Below, in pieces: positions 35,736 through 45,061 of a stretch of 64,000 bases of DNA. Numbering within the stretch: position 1 is the stretch's first letter; each line of letters starts with the position of its first letter. Location of the stretch: NCBI GenBank assembly GCA_024304995.1, contig JAMWZD010000002.1:583740-647739 (forward strand), written 5' to 3'. The position numbers and the translations under genes were made by a program. The DNA comes from Rickettsiales bacterium. Its GTDB lineage: Bacteria > Pseudomonadota > Alphaproteobacteria > Rickettsiales > UBA998. The notes under the pieces are model-generated. The model saw only the letters and a program-made list of their open reading frames with translations, did no database searches and was not told the DNA's origin.

Positions 35736-37478
35736 ATGAACGATAAAAAAGACACTGCTATGGACAACGTACACGAAGAAGACGACAAAATCGCATTTAA
35801 GAAAGAGGGGAAAGACTCCACTTCGCTGACATTTTTTGCTGCGTTTATTGTAATTTTAGTAATAGTGAGTGTTATTGCATATCGCTCTGGTGTTGATGTG
35901 AAGCAGCTGGAAAACGATGTTGCCGCGTTTAAAACCAATTTGCAGAATCGTTATGCCAAAGCAGGGCAGTCGCTGACATTTGATTATAAAAATGTAACCG
36001 CTGAAGGTGGTATATTATCCAAAACTATCAAAATTGCTGAACCTTCATTGACGATGGGTAAAGGAAAGCACGCATATAAAGTGTCTGCAGCATCTATGCA
36101 TATTGTTCCAGATGATGCGCATTACAAAACATTCGATGCAGATCTATATGCGCCTGTTATCATTCAGAGTGCTGACAGTCGTTATGTGTATAAAGCCGAA
36201 AAGCCATTGCCTGTGAAAGTGACTACAAACCAGACAGGTTTGCGCGAATATAGTGTGGCTTTGCCAAAAAGCAGCATCATAGATGTGTCCAGCATGAAAG
36301 GCGATGCAAGCTATACGCTTGATACGCAGGAAAAATCAACTATCGAAGGTGCGTTTTCAGAAGAAAAAACAGATATTTACATGGTGAATGTGGATCTGAA
36401 CAAAGTGTCTCTGGCAAATGCGGAGATGAAATCTACGGCAACACATTTCGGTTATAATCTGAATATTGAAGAGGGTGTGGAAAACGAGGAAATTAATGTG
36501 CAGGCATTAATCTCTGACTATATTCCAACCGAGTTGACCCCTGTATCAATTGACATTGCACAACAGGTAACGCGCGACAAAGAAAAAGGCATGATTGCGT
36601 TTGATATTCAGCAATTTATTGCAGATCATGCGTCTTATAATCTGGATGTTGAAGGTGACTTTACTATTGTCCAAAACCAGCTTCTGCCACTTGCAAACAT
36701 TGGTGTTGAACTTAAAGGGGCGGATTATGTGTTAAACAGCCTGAACAATTCAAATGTGGTGCCAAGTTCCATTACAAATGTTATTGGGTCTGTGCTGACG
36801 AAAGTTGCTCCAAACTGGAATAAAGCGGGCGAAGAGCCACTGACATTCAAAGTGCAGCGCACAGATGATGCACCATTTATGATTGGTGCAGTGAAAGCAG
36901 ATGAGCTGTTTGCGATTGCACTGAAAGAATGGTACGTGAACAAAAACACTCTGCCATTTACAACGGGTAATCAGAAAACTACTCCATCCACGCAGAATAC
37001 AGACCAGAAAAAAGCAACTGGCACTATAGTTGAAGAGGTGGAAGCTGAAGTGAACAACGCCACTCAGGAAGCGACAGAAGACGCTGCTGAATCGACCAAA
37101 AAAGTGGAAGAAAAAGCAGACACTGCAGCAGAAGCAGTTAGCGAGACTATTGATGATGCAACGGATGCCGTGGGTGATGCAGCAGAATCTGTAGGTGATG
37201 CGGTTGGGTCATTCTTTGATGATGCTAAAGAAAAATCGTCTGACACAAAAGCTGCAACGCAGCCTGCAACAACTCCAGTCAGCAAAGCAGCAAGTACGCC
37301 TGCTGAGAAAGTGGATGCAGCGGATCAGGCATTGGAAAATGCAAAAGAAGCGGTGAATGAAAAACTGGATGCAGCTCAGGAAACGCTGCCAGAAATTGAA
37401 GAAGAGCCAAAGCCAGCTGCGCCAAAACCACAGCAAAATGTGCAACCAAAGGTGATTAAAGTACCTGCTGCCGAGTAA
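35736..37478 (+). CDS. Single-pass envelope protein with low-complexity Ala/Glu/Lys tail, function unknown
   Basis: The 580-residue protein has an acidic cytoplasmic start, one transmembrane helix at about 29-46 (TFFAAFIVILVIVSVIAY), a beta-rich region to about residue 415, and a tail of about 150 residues rich in Ala, Glu, Asp, Lys (for example KKVEEKADTAAEAV and ETIDDATDAVGDAAESVG), which looks like an amphipathic LEA-like coil. The folded part shares its layout with the gene at 13219, so the two may be distant paralogues of the DUF945/DUF2125 type. It follows fdx by 9 bases and precedes an M3 peptidase by 7 bases. A periplasmic location is likely; the role is unknown. Confidence 0.65.
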   Translation: MNDKKDTAMDNVHEEDDKIAFKKEGKDSTSLTFFAAFIVILVIVSVIAYRSGVDVKQLENDVAAFKTNLQNRYAKAGQSLTFDYKNVTAEGGILSKTIKIAEPSLTMGKGKHAYKVSAASMHIVPDDAHYKTFDADLYAPVIIQSADSRYVYKAEKPLPVKVTTNQTGLREYSVALPKSSIIDVSSMKGDASYTLDTQEKSTIEGAFSEEKTDIYMVNVDLNKVSLANAEMKSTATHFGYNLNIEEGVENEEINVQALISDYIPTELTPVSIDIAQQVTRDKEKGMIAFDIQQFIADHASYNLDVEGDFTIVQNQLLPLANIGVELKGADYVLNSLNNSNVVPSSITNVIGSVLTKVAPNWNKAGEEPLTFKVQRTDDAPFMIGAVKADELFAIALKEWYVNKNTLPFTTGNQKTTPSTQNTDQKKATGTIVEEVEAEVNNATQEATEDAAESTKKVEEKADTAAEAVSETIDDATDAVGDAAESVGDAVGSFFDDAKEKSSDTKAATQPATTPVSKAASTPAEKVDAADQALENAKEAVNEKLDAAQETLPEIEEEPKPAAPKPQQNVQPKVIKVPAAE

Positions 37479-37485
37479 TATTACT

Positions 37486-39261
37486 ATGAAAAATACGCTG
37501 CCAAACTGGGATGTGACGCATCTTTATCCTTCATACGATAGCAAGGAAATTGAAGATGAAAAAAAACGCATTACAGATTTGGTAGCGTCTTTTTTTGAGA
37601 GCTATTATCAGAATATTGCAAATAATGCATCAGCAGATGTCTTAGGCAATGCTTTAAAGGATTATGAAATCATCGAAGATGCAATTGGCAAAATTGCCAG
37701 TTACGCAGGGTTGATTTTTTCAACGGATGCCGATAATTCAGCCATTGCCACTGCCTATCAGGACATTAATGAGTTTGTGCAGGCGCAAAGCACAAAATTG
37801 GTATTTTTTACTCTGGAACTTAATCAGATTGAAGATGAGACGTTGGAAAAGCTGCTTTCGCATGATGCTGTAGCGCATTATGAACCGTGGATTCGTGATG
37901 TACGCACATTCAAGCCCTATCAGCTGGATGAAAAACTGGAACAGCTGCTTTCGGATAGCTCTATTGCATCACGTCAGAATTGGGTGCGACTGTATGACAC
38001 ACTGCTTGATACATTAGAGATTTTGATTAACGGCGAATGCCATACACTGACTGAAGCGCTTGATTTTATGTCGCATAATGATGCAGCAAAAAGAAAACAG
38101 GCGGCTCTGGCATTGTCTGAAACATTTGCCCAGCATAAAGATCAGATTACACTGATATACAACACTATCATTAAAGATGAAGCCGTTAGTGACCAGTGGC
38201 GGGGGTTTCCGCGTCCAGTATCATCACGCAATGTTGCCAACATGGTGGAAGATGAGATTGTAGATAGTCTGGCAAAGACGGTAACGGATAATTTCAGTAA
38301 TCTGTCTGAACGTTATTATAAAATCAAATCCAGAATGCTAGGCAAAGACGCGCTGGATTATTGGGATAGAAATGCACCATTGCCAGATGCTGAAGAAAAA
38401 GATATTCCGTGGCATGATGCAAAAAATATGGTGCTGGAAGCCTACACGCAGTTTTCACCCGAAATGGCGAAGCTGGGCAAACGATTCTTTGATGAAAACT
38501 GGATTGATGCGCCAGTGAAAAAGGGTAAAACGTCTGGTGCATTTTCGCATCCTGTTGTGCCATCCGCTCACCCTTATATTTTGTTGAATTATCAGGGGAA
38601 AGTGCGTGACGTGATGACATTGGCACATGAGCTTGGGCATGGCGTGCATCAATTGCTGGCTGCCGAGCAGGGGGCTTTAATGGCAGATACGCCATTGACG
38701 CTGGCAGAAACTGCGTCAGTATTTGGAGAGCAGCTGACCTTCCAATATTTGCTCAACCGTGAATCAGATGAAGAGGTGAAAAAGCGCCTGATTGCATCCA
38801 AAATTGAGGATATGCTCAACACCGTGGTGCGGCAAATTGCATTCTATAATTTTGAAACGCGGATGCATGAAGCACGCAAACAAGGCGAAGTATCAGCTGA
38901 CAAAATATCAGAAATCTGGATGCAGACGCAAAAAGAGAGTTTCGGCTCAGCTATTCAGTTTGAAGAAAGCTACGCGAATTTCTGGGTTTATATCTCGCAT
39001 TTCTTCCACGCACCGTTTTATGTCTATGCATACGCCTTCGGTGACTGTCTGGTCAACTCACTTTATGCGATTTATGAAGATGAGAAAGCCAAAGGCAATG
39101 CAGCGCAGTTCGAGGCGAAATATATTGATATGCTTAAAGCTGGTGGCACGAAGCGCCACAAAGAATTGCTTGCACCATTTAATATTGATATTTCACAAGC
39201 AGATTTCTGGCAAAAGGGCTTAAATCATATTTCCCGTATGATTGATATGTTGGATGAATAA
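37486..39261 (+). CDS. M3 family oligoendopeptidase F-type metallopeptidase
   Basis: PepF/M3 peptidases cut oligopeptides of moderate length in the cytoplasm. The 591-residue protein starts with LPNWDVTHLYPSYDSKEIE, the usual PepF opening, and contains the zinc site HELGHGVHQLL, with the third ligand in ETASVFGE. Ends with FWQKGLNHISRMIDML. Size fits the family. No signal peptide is seen. Confidence 0.93.
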   Translation: MKNTLPNWDVTHLYPSYDSKEIEDEKKRITDLVASFFESYYQNIANNASADVLGNALKDYEIIEDAIGKIASYAGLIFSTDADNSAIATAYQDINEFVQAQSTKLVFFTLELNQIEDETLEKLLSHDAVAHYEPWIRDVRTFKPYQLDEKLEQLLSDSSIASRQNWVRLYDTLLDTLEILINGECHTLTEALDFMSHNDAAKRKQAALALSETFAQHKDQITLIYNTIIKDEAVSDQWRGFPRPVSSRNVANMVEDEIVDSLAKTVTDNFSNLSERYYKIKSRMLGKDALDYWDRNAPLPDAEEKDIPWHDAKNMVLEAYTQFSPEMAKLGKRFFDENWIDAPVKKGKTSGAFSHPVVPSAHPYILLNYQGKVRDVMTLAHELGHGVHQLLAAEQGALMADTPLTLAETASVFGEQLTFQYLLNRESDEEVKKRLIASKIEDMLNTVVRQIAFYNFETRMHEARKQGEVSADKISEIWMQTQKESFGSAIQFEESYANFWVYISHFFHAPFYVYAYAFGDCLVNSLYAIYEDEKAKGNAAQFEAKYIDMLKAGGTKRHKELLAPFNIDISQADFWQKGLNHISRMIDMLDE

Positions 39262-39267
39262 TATCGC

Positions 39268-40011
39268 GTGATTACGTGGACTGACACCGCATACATCATC
39301 GGTACAACACCCCTCAATGAGCGTGACCTAATGGTGGAATGTTTCAGCCAGCATCATGGGCGGTTTAGGGCGGTGGCGAAGTTTGGAGCGACAGCCAAAA
39401 ACAAAACGAAATATCAGGAAGGCAATCTGATTGCCTGTGAATGGAAAGCGAAGCAGGAACATCAGCTTGGTACGATTTCTGTTGAAGTGCTGAAAGGGCA
39501 TATGGCGGGCATTATTTCGGATTATATGCGAATGCTTGCTATGCAATCTGTTCATGCGCTGTGCCGCACCTATCTTCACCAACATGACCATATGCCGCGT
39601 TTGTTTGCTGCCTGCCAGCAATTTTATATGAGTCTGATTTCTGGTGATGCAAGGCAATTATTCCTGCATTATTTCCAGTTTGAAATGACCTTGCTGGAAG
39701 AAACGGGCTATGCGCTTTCACTGGATGAATGTGTTGCCACGGGAGAGGTTATCAATCTGCATTATATTTCTCCCAAAAGCGGATGTGCAGTAAGCGAAGC
39801 GGCAGGTGCGCCCTATAAAGACAGATTATTTACCTATCCCAAATGGCTGAAAGATGCGGATTATGAACCGTCTTTCGCGGAATTGCTTGACGCGCTGCGC
39901 ATGAATGCGTATTTTCTGCACAAGCGTTTGGGCGAGGTGCATGAGGTGGAACTTCCTGCCGTACGCGCGCGTCTGATGCAACAATGTGAGAATTTAGCAG
40001 CCAATGAGTGA
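39268..40011 (+). CDS. recO: RecO, recombination mediator
   Basis: RecO helps load RecA on SSB-coated single-stranded DNA in the RecFOR path. The 247-residue protein has the N-terminal OB-fold pattern TDTAYIIGTTPLNERDLMVE and ARF-like GRFRAVAKFGAT, and a helical C-terminal half. The start is GTG at 39268. Its stop overlaps the parC ATG by eight bases, so translation of the two is coupled. Confidence 0.9.
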   Translation: MITWTDTAYIIGTTPLNERDLMVECFSQHHGRFRAVAKFGATAKNKTKYQEGNLIACEWKAKQEHQLGTISVEVLKGHMAGIISDYMRMLAMQSVHALCRTYLHQHDHMPRLFAACQQFYMSLISGDARQLFLHYFQFEMTLLEETGYALSLDECVATGEVINLHYISPKSGCAVSEAAGAPYKDRLFTYPKWLKDADYEPSFAELLDALRMNAYFLHKRLGEVHEVELPAVRARLMQQCENLAANE

Positions 40012-42229
40012 ACAAAAGGGTCAAGCCGCACAGATTATAGATATTGCATTTAATGATGCGCTGTCCGAGCGTTATTATGCCTACGCCATGTCCACCATCA
40101 CGTCGCGTTCTTTGCCTGATGTACGCGATGGCTTGAAACCTGTGCATCGCCGTTTGCTTTATGCGATGTTGAAGCTGAAACTTGACCCGAAATCAGGCTT
40201 TAAAAAATGTGCGCGTGTGGTGGGGGATGTGATTGGTAAATATCACCCGCATGGTGATACTGCGGTGTATGATACATTAGTACGTCTGGCGCAGTCTTTC
40301 GCCGTGCGGTATCCGCTGGTAGAAGGGCAAGGAAATTTCGGAAGTATTGATGGCGATAATGCAGCAGCGATGCGTTATACCGAAGCACGTCTGACAGATT
40401 ATGCCATGGCGTTGCTCAAGGATATTGATAAAGATACGGTAGATTTTCGTGACACGTATGACGGGGAAGATTCTGAACCTGTGGTGCTGCCAAGTGCCGT
40501 GCCGAATTTGCTGGCAAATGGCTCAGAGGGGATTGCGGTGGGCATGGCGACCAGTATTCCGCCTCATAATCTGGAAGAATTAATTGATGCGTTGCTGCAT
40601 CTGATCGCTAATCCAGAAGCCACGGTGGCGGATTTAGTGAAATTTGTTCGTGCGCCAGACTTCCCGACAGGCGGAATTGTGCAGGAGACGGAAAATGCTA
40701 TCATCTCCATGTATGAAAGCGGCAAAGGCAGTTTGCGCGTGCGTGCGAAGTTTGAAAAGGAAGAGCTGGAGCGTGGGGCATATCAGATTGTCATCACCGA
40801 AATCCCTTATCAGGTCTCCAAATCTCGTTTGATTGAGAAAATAGCGGATTTGTTCAAAGCGAAAAAATTGCCGCTTTTGGGCAATATTCGGGATGAATCT
40901 GCCGAAGAAATCCGCATTGTGCTGGAGCCCAAAAACCGCACCGTGGAAGCAGATGTATTAATGGAATCACTCTATAAAAGCACGGAGTTGGAGACGCGGT
41001 TTAACGTGAACCTGAATATGCTCACTGATGAAGGCGTGCCTGAGGTTCTGTCGCTTAAGCGCGCATTAATGCAATATCTCAAGCACCGTTTTGTGATATT
41101 GGAGCGCCGCTCAAAACATCGGTTAAGCATCATCAATGCCCGTCTGCATATTCTGGAAGGGTTGCTGGTGGCATATCTTAATCTGGATGAGGTGATTCAC
41201 ATTATCCGAACCGAGGAACACCCCAAACAGGTGATGATTGAGCGGTTTAAAATTTCGGATGAGCAATGTGAAGCCATACTGAACATCCGCCTGCGTGCTT
41301 TGCAGAAGCTCGAAGAAATTGAAATTAAGCGTGAGCGGGGCGAGCTGGAAAAAGAACGGGAAGAGCTGGAAGGCATTCTGAGCAGCAAAGCCAAAGCCAA
41401 AAAAGTGATCGTGAAAGAATTTGAAGCGATGAAAAAGCAGTTCGGCGCACACACAGAGCTTGGCGCACGCCGCACGACCATCATCAATGAAGCGGTGCAG
41501 GCGATTGAAATCACTGCAGAAGCATTTGTGGAAAAAGAGCCGATTACGGTGATTGTCACCGAGAAAGAATGGGTGAAGGCGCTCAAAGGACATCAGAAAG
41601 ATGTGTCTGACACGAAGCTGAAAGATGGCGACAAGCCGTCTATCGTGCTGCAAGCCAAGACCACGGATTATGTAATGCTGCTTTCCTCACAAGGCAGATT
41701 TTATGCGTTGTTGGGGGACAATCTGCCGCGCGGAAACAGTACAGGTGAGCCGCTGCGTTTGATGATTGATCTGGCAACGGATGAATCTATTATAGACGCA
41801 TTCGTCTATGAAAAAGACATGAAATTGCTGATTGCCAGCACCAGCGGCAAAGGCTGCGTGGTGGATAGTAGCAATATTTTTTCCACTGCCAAAGCAGGTA
41901 AGCAGATCTTCAACCCTGGCAAATTCCACACCACCCATTCCTGCCGAAAAGCGGAAGGGGATATGGTCGCCGTGATTGGTGAAAACCGCAAATTGCTGAT
42001 TTTTGAACTGGAAGAAATCCCAGAAATCAACAAAGGCATGGGCGTGATTTTGCAGCGTTACAAAGGCGCGGAGCTTTCAGATATTAAGACGTTCAATCGC
42101 GAGGAAGGGCTGACGTGGAACTTGGGCAAGAAAACACGCACAGAGACGGAGTTAGCCACATGGATTGGCAAGCGCGGTTCGGTCGGAAAATTCCCGCCTG
42201 TTGGGTTTCCTAGGAATAACAAGTTTTAA
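40004..42229 (+). CDS. parC: ParC, DNA topoisomerase IV subunit A
   Basis: ParC is the DNA-cutting subunit of topoisomerase IV, which unlinks daughter chromosomes. The 741-residue protein has RSLPDVRDGLKPVHRRLLYA at the start, the catalytic Tyr125 in AAMRYTEARL, and the quinolone region HPHGDTAVYDTLVRLAQ, in which Thr86 and Asp90 stand at the E. coli Ser80 and Glu84 positions. The C-terminal part is short with few beta-pinwheel repeats, as usual for ParC rather than GyrA. parE is not in the window. Confidence 0.93.
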   Translation: MSEQKGQAAQIIDIAFNDALSERYYAYAMSTITSRSLPDVRDGLKPVHRRLLYAMLKLKLDPKSGFKKCARVVGDVIGKYHPHGDTAVYDTLVRLAQSFAVRYPLVEGQGNFGSIDGDNAAAMRYTEARLTDYAMALLKDIDKDTVDFRDTYDGEDSEPVVLPSAVPNLLANGSEGIAVGMATSIPPHNLEELIDALLHLIANPEATVADLVKFVRAPDFPTGGIVQETENAIISMYESGKGSLRVRAKFEKEELERGAYQIVITEIPYQVSKSRLIEKIADLFKAKKLPLLGNIRDESAEEIRIVLEPKNRTVEADVLMESLYKSTELETRFNVNLNMLTDEGVPEVLSLKRALMQYLKHRFVILERRSKHRLSIINARLHILEGLLVAYLNLDEVIHIIRTEEHPKQVMIERFKISDEQCEAILNIRLRALQKLEEIEIKRERGELEKEREELEGILSSKAKAKKVIVKEFEAMKKQFGAHTELGARRTTIINEAVQAIEITAEAFVEKEPITVIVTEKEWVKALKGHQKDVSDTKLKDGDKPSIVLQAKTTDYVMLLSSQGRFYALLGDNLPRGNSTGEPLRLMIDLATDESIIDAFVYEKDMKLLIASTSGKGCVVDSSNIFSTAKAGKQIFNPGKFHTTHSCRKAEGDMVAVIGENRKLLIFELEEIPEINKGMGVILQRYKGAELSDIKTFNREEGLTWNLGKKTRTETELATWIGKRGSVGKFPPVGFPRNNKF

Positions 42230-42234
42230 GTGCA

Positions 42235-42260
42235 ATGGGCGAGTTAGAGAACTCGCCCAT
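42235..42260. terminator. Hairpin terminator between parC and the convergent fasciclin gene
   Basis: A perfect 11-base stem (ATGGGCGAGTT with AACTCGCCCAT) and an AGAG loop in the short convergent gap. The T run after it is weak on both strands, but its place suggests a shared terminator. Confidence 0.7.
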
Positions 42261-42271
42261 AATTAATTTCT

Positions 42272-42799
42272 TTAGTTAGGCATTAACACAGTGTCAATCG
42301 CATGGATCACACCGTTATTTGCTTTAACATCAGCTTTGACAACCTTAGCATTGTTGACTGCCACGCCTGAGCCTGTGCCGTCCACTTCAATGTTGCTGCC
42401 CTGCAATGTGCTTAGTGACACTTCTTTGCCTTTTGCCGCCTGTGAAGGCACTTCATTTGCTACTACGTGATATTTCAACAGGCTCTGCAACTGCTCTTTA
42501 TTTTCAGGTTTCAGCAAATTGGCTACTGTGCCTTCTGGCAGCTTGTCAAACGCAGCATTGGTTGGTGCAAATACGGTATATGAACCAGAATTTGCAAATG
42601 TGTCTGCCAGACCTGCTGCTTTTAACGCCGTAACAAGCGTCGAAAAATCTTCTTTCTGCATGGCAATGGCTGCAATGCTTTGATTTTGAGTGGCATGATA
42701 TGCTTTTGCATCGTGTTTATTACCATAGTCTCCTGCCTGAGCAGATAAAGGCATTGCAGAAAAAGCAGTGATTGCTGTTGCGAGTAAAAGATGTTTCAT
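42272..42799 (-). CDS. Secreted fasciclin-domain protein
   Basis: Fasciclin domains act in adhesion or surface interactions. The 175-residue protein has a signal peptide (MKHLLLATAITAFSAMPLSA, cut near AQA) and one FAS1 domain: SGSYTVFAPTNAAFDKLPEG, LLKYHVVANEVPS and NNGVIHAIDTVLMP. A start at 42835 is in frame but would put extra residues before the signal. It stands alone on the minus strand and divergent from nusB. Confidence 0.92.
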   Translation of the reverse strand: MKHLLLATAITAFSAMPLSAQAGDYGNKHDAKAYHATQNQSIAAIAMQKEDFSTLVTALKAAGLADTFANSGSYTVFAPTNAAFDKLPEGTVANLLKPENKEQLQSLLKYHVVANEVPSQAAKGKEVSLSTLQGSNIEVDGTGSGVAVNNAKVVKADVKANNGVIHAIDTVLMPN

Positions 42800-43021
42800 A
42801 ATAATTTTCCTTTTTAGTGTTGTGATACTCATCAAAGAGCATGAAAATACTATTATTCGTAATGCATCAACATGCCATCATGAGCCTTTACTATAGCGTG
42901 AAAGAAATCTCATGACATTTGCTACACGATGAATGTTAGAAGGGCTGTCCCCATTTTAATAGGAATAGAAATAGTTTTAACGCTAGAAACCCGCTCAATA
43001 GTGCAGTATGGTGGCGGTCTT

Positions 43022-43552
43022 ATGACTGAAGATATGCCAGAACACGAAACACCGAACCAGCCTGAATCGGCGCAGGAAATAAACAAGCCGAATGTATCCG
43101 TCCTTCGCAAGCGTGCTGCGCGGATTGCGGCGGTGCAGTGCATGTATGCCAAGATGATGGAACAGTCCAACACAACAGAAACGCTGATTGAATGGCAGTT
43201 GCAGCTGATGGAAGAAGCTACTCAGGAAGATGGAAAGCCACGCAAGCTGAACCAGAATCTGTTGCGCAGTATCTTTGTTGGCACGATGGATATGTTCGGC
43301 GCGCTGAATGAACGCGCAAGCGAGATTCTTGCAGAGCGCTGGTCTGGCGGGCGGATGCCCAAGGTGATGCGCTGCATTCTGCTATGCGCTTTATATGAAC
43401 TGGTCTATACCCCGTCATTGCGGTCTGACGTGGTGCTAAACCAATATGGAGACATTGCAGCCATGTTTATGGATGAAAATGATGTGGATTTTGTTCATTC
43501 TGCATTGCATCAATGCATTGACGCAGTGCGCGGCAACAAGGCAGAGGCATAA
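43022..43552 (+). CDS. nusB: NusB, transcription antitermination factor
   Basis: NusB with NusE (S10) binds boxA in rRNA operons to prevent early termination. The 176-residue protein has RKRAARIAAVQCMYA near the N-terminus and RILLCALYELVYTP-like text (MRCILLCALYEL) and SDVVLNQYGDIAAMF, the standard NusB pattern. The frame is open from 42929, but the region upstream has no family resemblance, so the ATG at 43022 is taken. thiL follows directly; ribE/ribH-nusB-thiL is a common order, although the rib genes are not here. Confidence 0.9.
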   Translation: MTEDMPEHETPNQPESAQEINKPNVSVLRKRAARIAAVQCMYAKMMEQSNTTETLIEWQLQLMEEATQEDGKPRKLNQNLLRSIFVGTMDMFGALNERASEILAERWSGGRMPKVMRCILLCALYELVYTPSLRSDVVLNQYGDIAAMFMDENDVDFVHSALHQCIDAVRGNKAEA

Positions 43553-44503
43553 ATGAAAGAATCACAGATTATTGATAAATTGCGAGCAGTAGCATCTGAC
43601 GCATTGCTGGATGACGCAGCGCTTTACAATATGACTGCAGGGTTTGAGCTTGCCGTCACCACTGATATGCTGGTGGAGGGCATCCATTTTCTCAGCAACG
43701 GCGCACCGCAGGAGATTATCACCAAAGCCGTGGCAAGCAACATCTCAGATATCGCTGCGATGGGTGCAACGCCTGTTTATTATCAGCTGGCACTGGGTTT
43801 GACAGACGCACAGGATGAAGCATGGCTGGATGCGTGTTGCTCCCAGTTGCAGGAACTGCACAAGCAATACCGCATTGGTCTTTCTGGTGGTGACACGGTG
43901 CGCGGATGTCAGCAACTGACCATCTGCATTACCATGCACGGAATCATTGAGCAGGGCAGAGCCGTGACACGAGCTAAAGCGCAGGCGGGCGACAATCTGT
44001 ATGTGACTGGCACATTGGGTGACGCAGCGCTTGGGTTGCATATGCTGCAATATGGCTCAGAAGGCTTGTCGGACGATATGGTGCAACATGCGATTTCACG
44101 TTACTGGACACCTGAGCCACATCCATCCTTTGCGCGTCGTGTGGGCAATCATATTCATGCAATGATGGATATTTCAGACGGGCTGATTAAAGATTGTGCG
44201 AAATTATGCGGTGCATCAAATGTGGGCGCGACAATAGAATATGACGCGCTGCCACTCAGCGGGGCGATGACCTATGCAAAACAATTCAACCCCGAGCTGT
44301 TTGAAGCCTGCATCAGCGCGGGGGATGATTTTGAGTTGCTGTTCGCTGCTGCGCCGCTGCATCATGAAACGATTATGAATGCGGCTGCGCGTTATGATCT
44401 GCCTATCACAAAAATTGGCAAAATCACCGAAGCCAGACAGCTGCTATTGCGGGATGGCGCAGGTGTTGCAGTCAAACTGTTGAATACGGGATATGAGCAT
44501 TAG
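43553..44503 (+). CDS. thiL: ThiL, thiamine-monophosphate kinase
   Basis: ThiL phosphorylates thiamine monophosphate to the active diphosphate. The 316 residues show DDAALYNM (metal site), TTDMLVEGIHFL, KAVASNISDIAAMGATPVYY, GLSGGDTVRG, MDISDGLIKDCAKLC and AGDDFELLFA, all family motifs. It starts one base after the nusB stop and ends before a terminator. Confidence 0.96.
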   Translation: MKESQIIDKLRAVASDALLDDAALYNMTAGFELAVTTDMLVEGIHFLSNGAPQEIITKAVASNISDIAAMGATPVYYQLALGLTDAQDEAWLDACCSQLQELHKQYRIGLSGGDTVRGCQQLTICITMHGIIEQGRAVTRAKAQAGDNLYVTGTLGDAALGLHMLQYGSEGLSDDMVQHAISRYWTPEPHPSFARRVGNHIHAMMDISDGLIKDCAKLCGASNVGATIEYDALPLSGAMTYAKQFNPELFEACISAGDDFELLFAAAPLHHETIMNAAARYDLPITKIGKITEARQLLLRDGAGVAVKLLNTGYEH

Positions 44504-44538
44504 GAAATACTGAGATAAACAAAATAAGCAAATCTATT

Positions 44539-44564
44539 AAAGGAGGCTGGAGTCTTCCTTTTTT
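44539..44564 (+). terminator. Intrinsic terminator after thiL
   Basis: An 8-base stem (AAAGGAGG with CTTCCTTT, one G-U pair) followed by TTTTTT, 36 bases after the thiL stop. Confidence 0.65.
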
Positions 44565-44623
44565 ATTGACGTAGTCTTGTTGCGAATTTATGTTTCCCGA
44601 GAGATTACTGCATTAGTTTATTT

Positions 44624-44705
44624 CGTCATTCTGGACGTAGTGAAGAATCCATGCTTCCGCAAACGCGAACGGCTCTGGGTGCTTCGGCTTCACCTTAGCA
44701 TGACG
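44624..44705. repeat. 82-base imperfect palindromic repeat, copy 1
   Basis: The element starts CGTCATTCTGGACGTAGTG and ends GCATGACG, with complementary arms, so it can fold into a long hairpin. It has the same opening (GTCATTCTG, then GTGAAGAATCC) and nearly the same length as the element at 59001-59081. Both lie between housekeeping genes and carry no coding frame. This is the form of dispersed REP- or MITE-like sequences found in many proteobacteria. Confidence 0.75.
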
Positions 44706-44761
44706 GGCATTAAAATATTCATGCAATCTATCTCTGTATTGAAATAACATTTAGGAACAGT

Positions 44762-45055
44762 ATGTCATTACAGGAAAAAGACGTTGCCCATATTGCAAAG
44801 CTCGCGCGAATTAAAGTCAGCGCTGAGGATTTGCCGCATTACACACAGGAACTCTCCAGCATTATGGACTGGATTGAGCAGCTGAGTGAAGTGAACACAG
44901 ATGACGTGAGCGCGGTGGCAAGTGTGACCAAGCACAGCCTGCCTATGCGCGAAGATAGTGTGTCTGACGGGCATATGCAGGAAGATGTATTGCGCAATGC
45001 GCCAAAGTCTGAATATGGCTGTTTTGTTGTACCAAAAGTAATTGATCAGGGATAA
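44762..45055 (+). CDS. gatC: GatC, Asp/Glu-tRNA amidotransferase subunit C
   Basis: GatC holds the GatCAB complex together; the complex amidates Glu-tRNA(Gln) or Asp-tRNA(Asn). The 97-residue protein has the pattern VAHIAKLARIKV, then YTQELSSIMDWIEQLSEVNTD and LPMREDSV. It is followed by gatA after 6 bases. Confidence 0.95.
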   Translation: MSLQEKDVAHIAKLARIKVSAEDLPHYTQELSSIMDWIEQLSEVNTDDVSAVASVTKHSLPMREDSVSDGHMQEDVLRNAPKSEYGCFVVPKVIDQG

Positions 45056-45061
45056 TTGACC

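Noticed and set aside
41123..41653. Minus-strand frame opposite parC
   Set aside because: Phe- and His-rich shadow of the parC coiled-coil region; no start signal.
44504..44761. Possible small RNA or tRNA gene before gatC
   Set aside because: No cloverleaf seen; the gap is explained by a terminator and the palindromic repeat.
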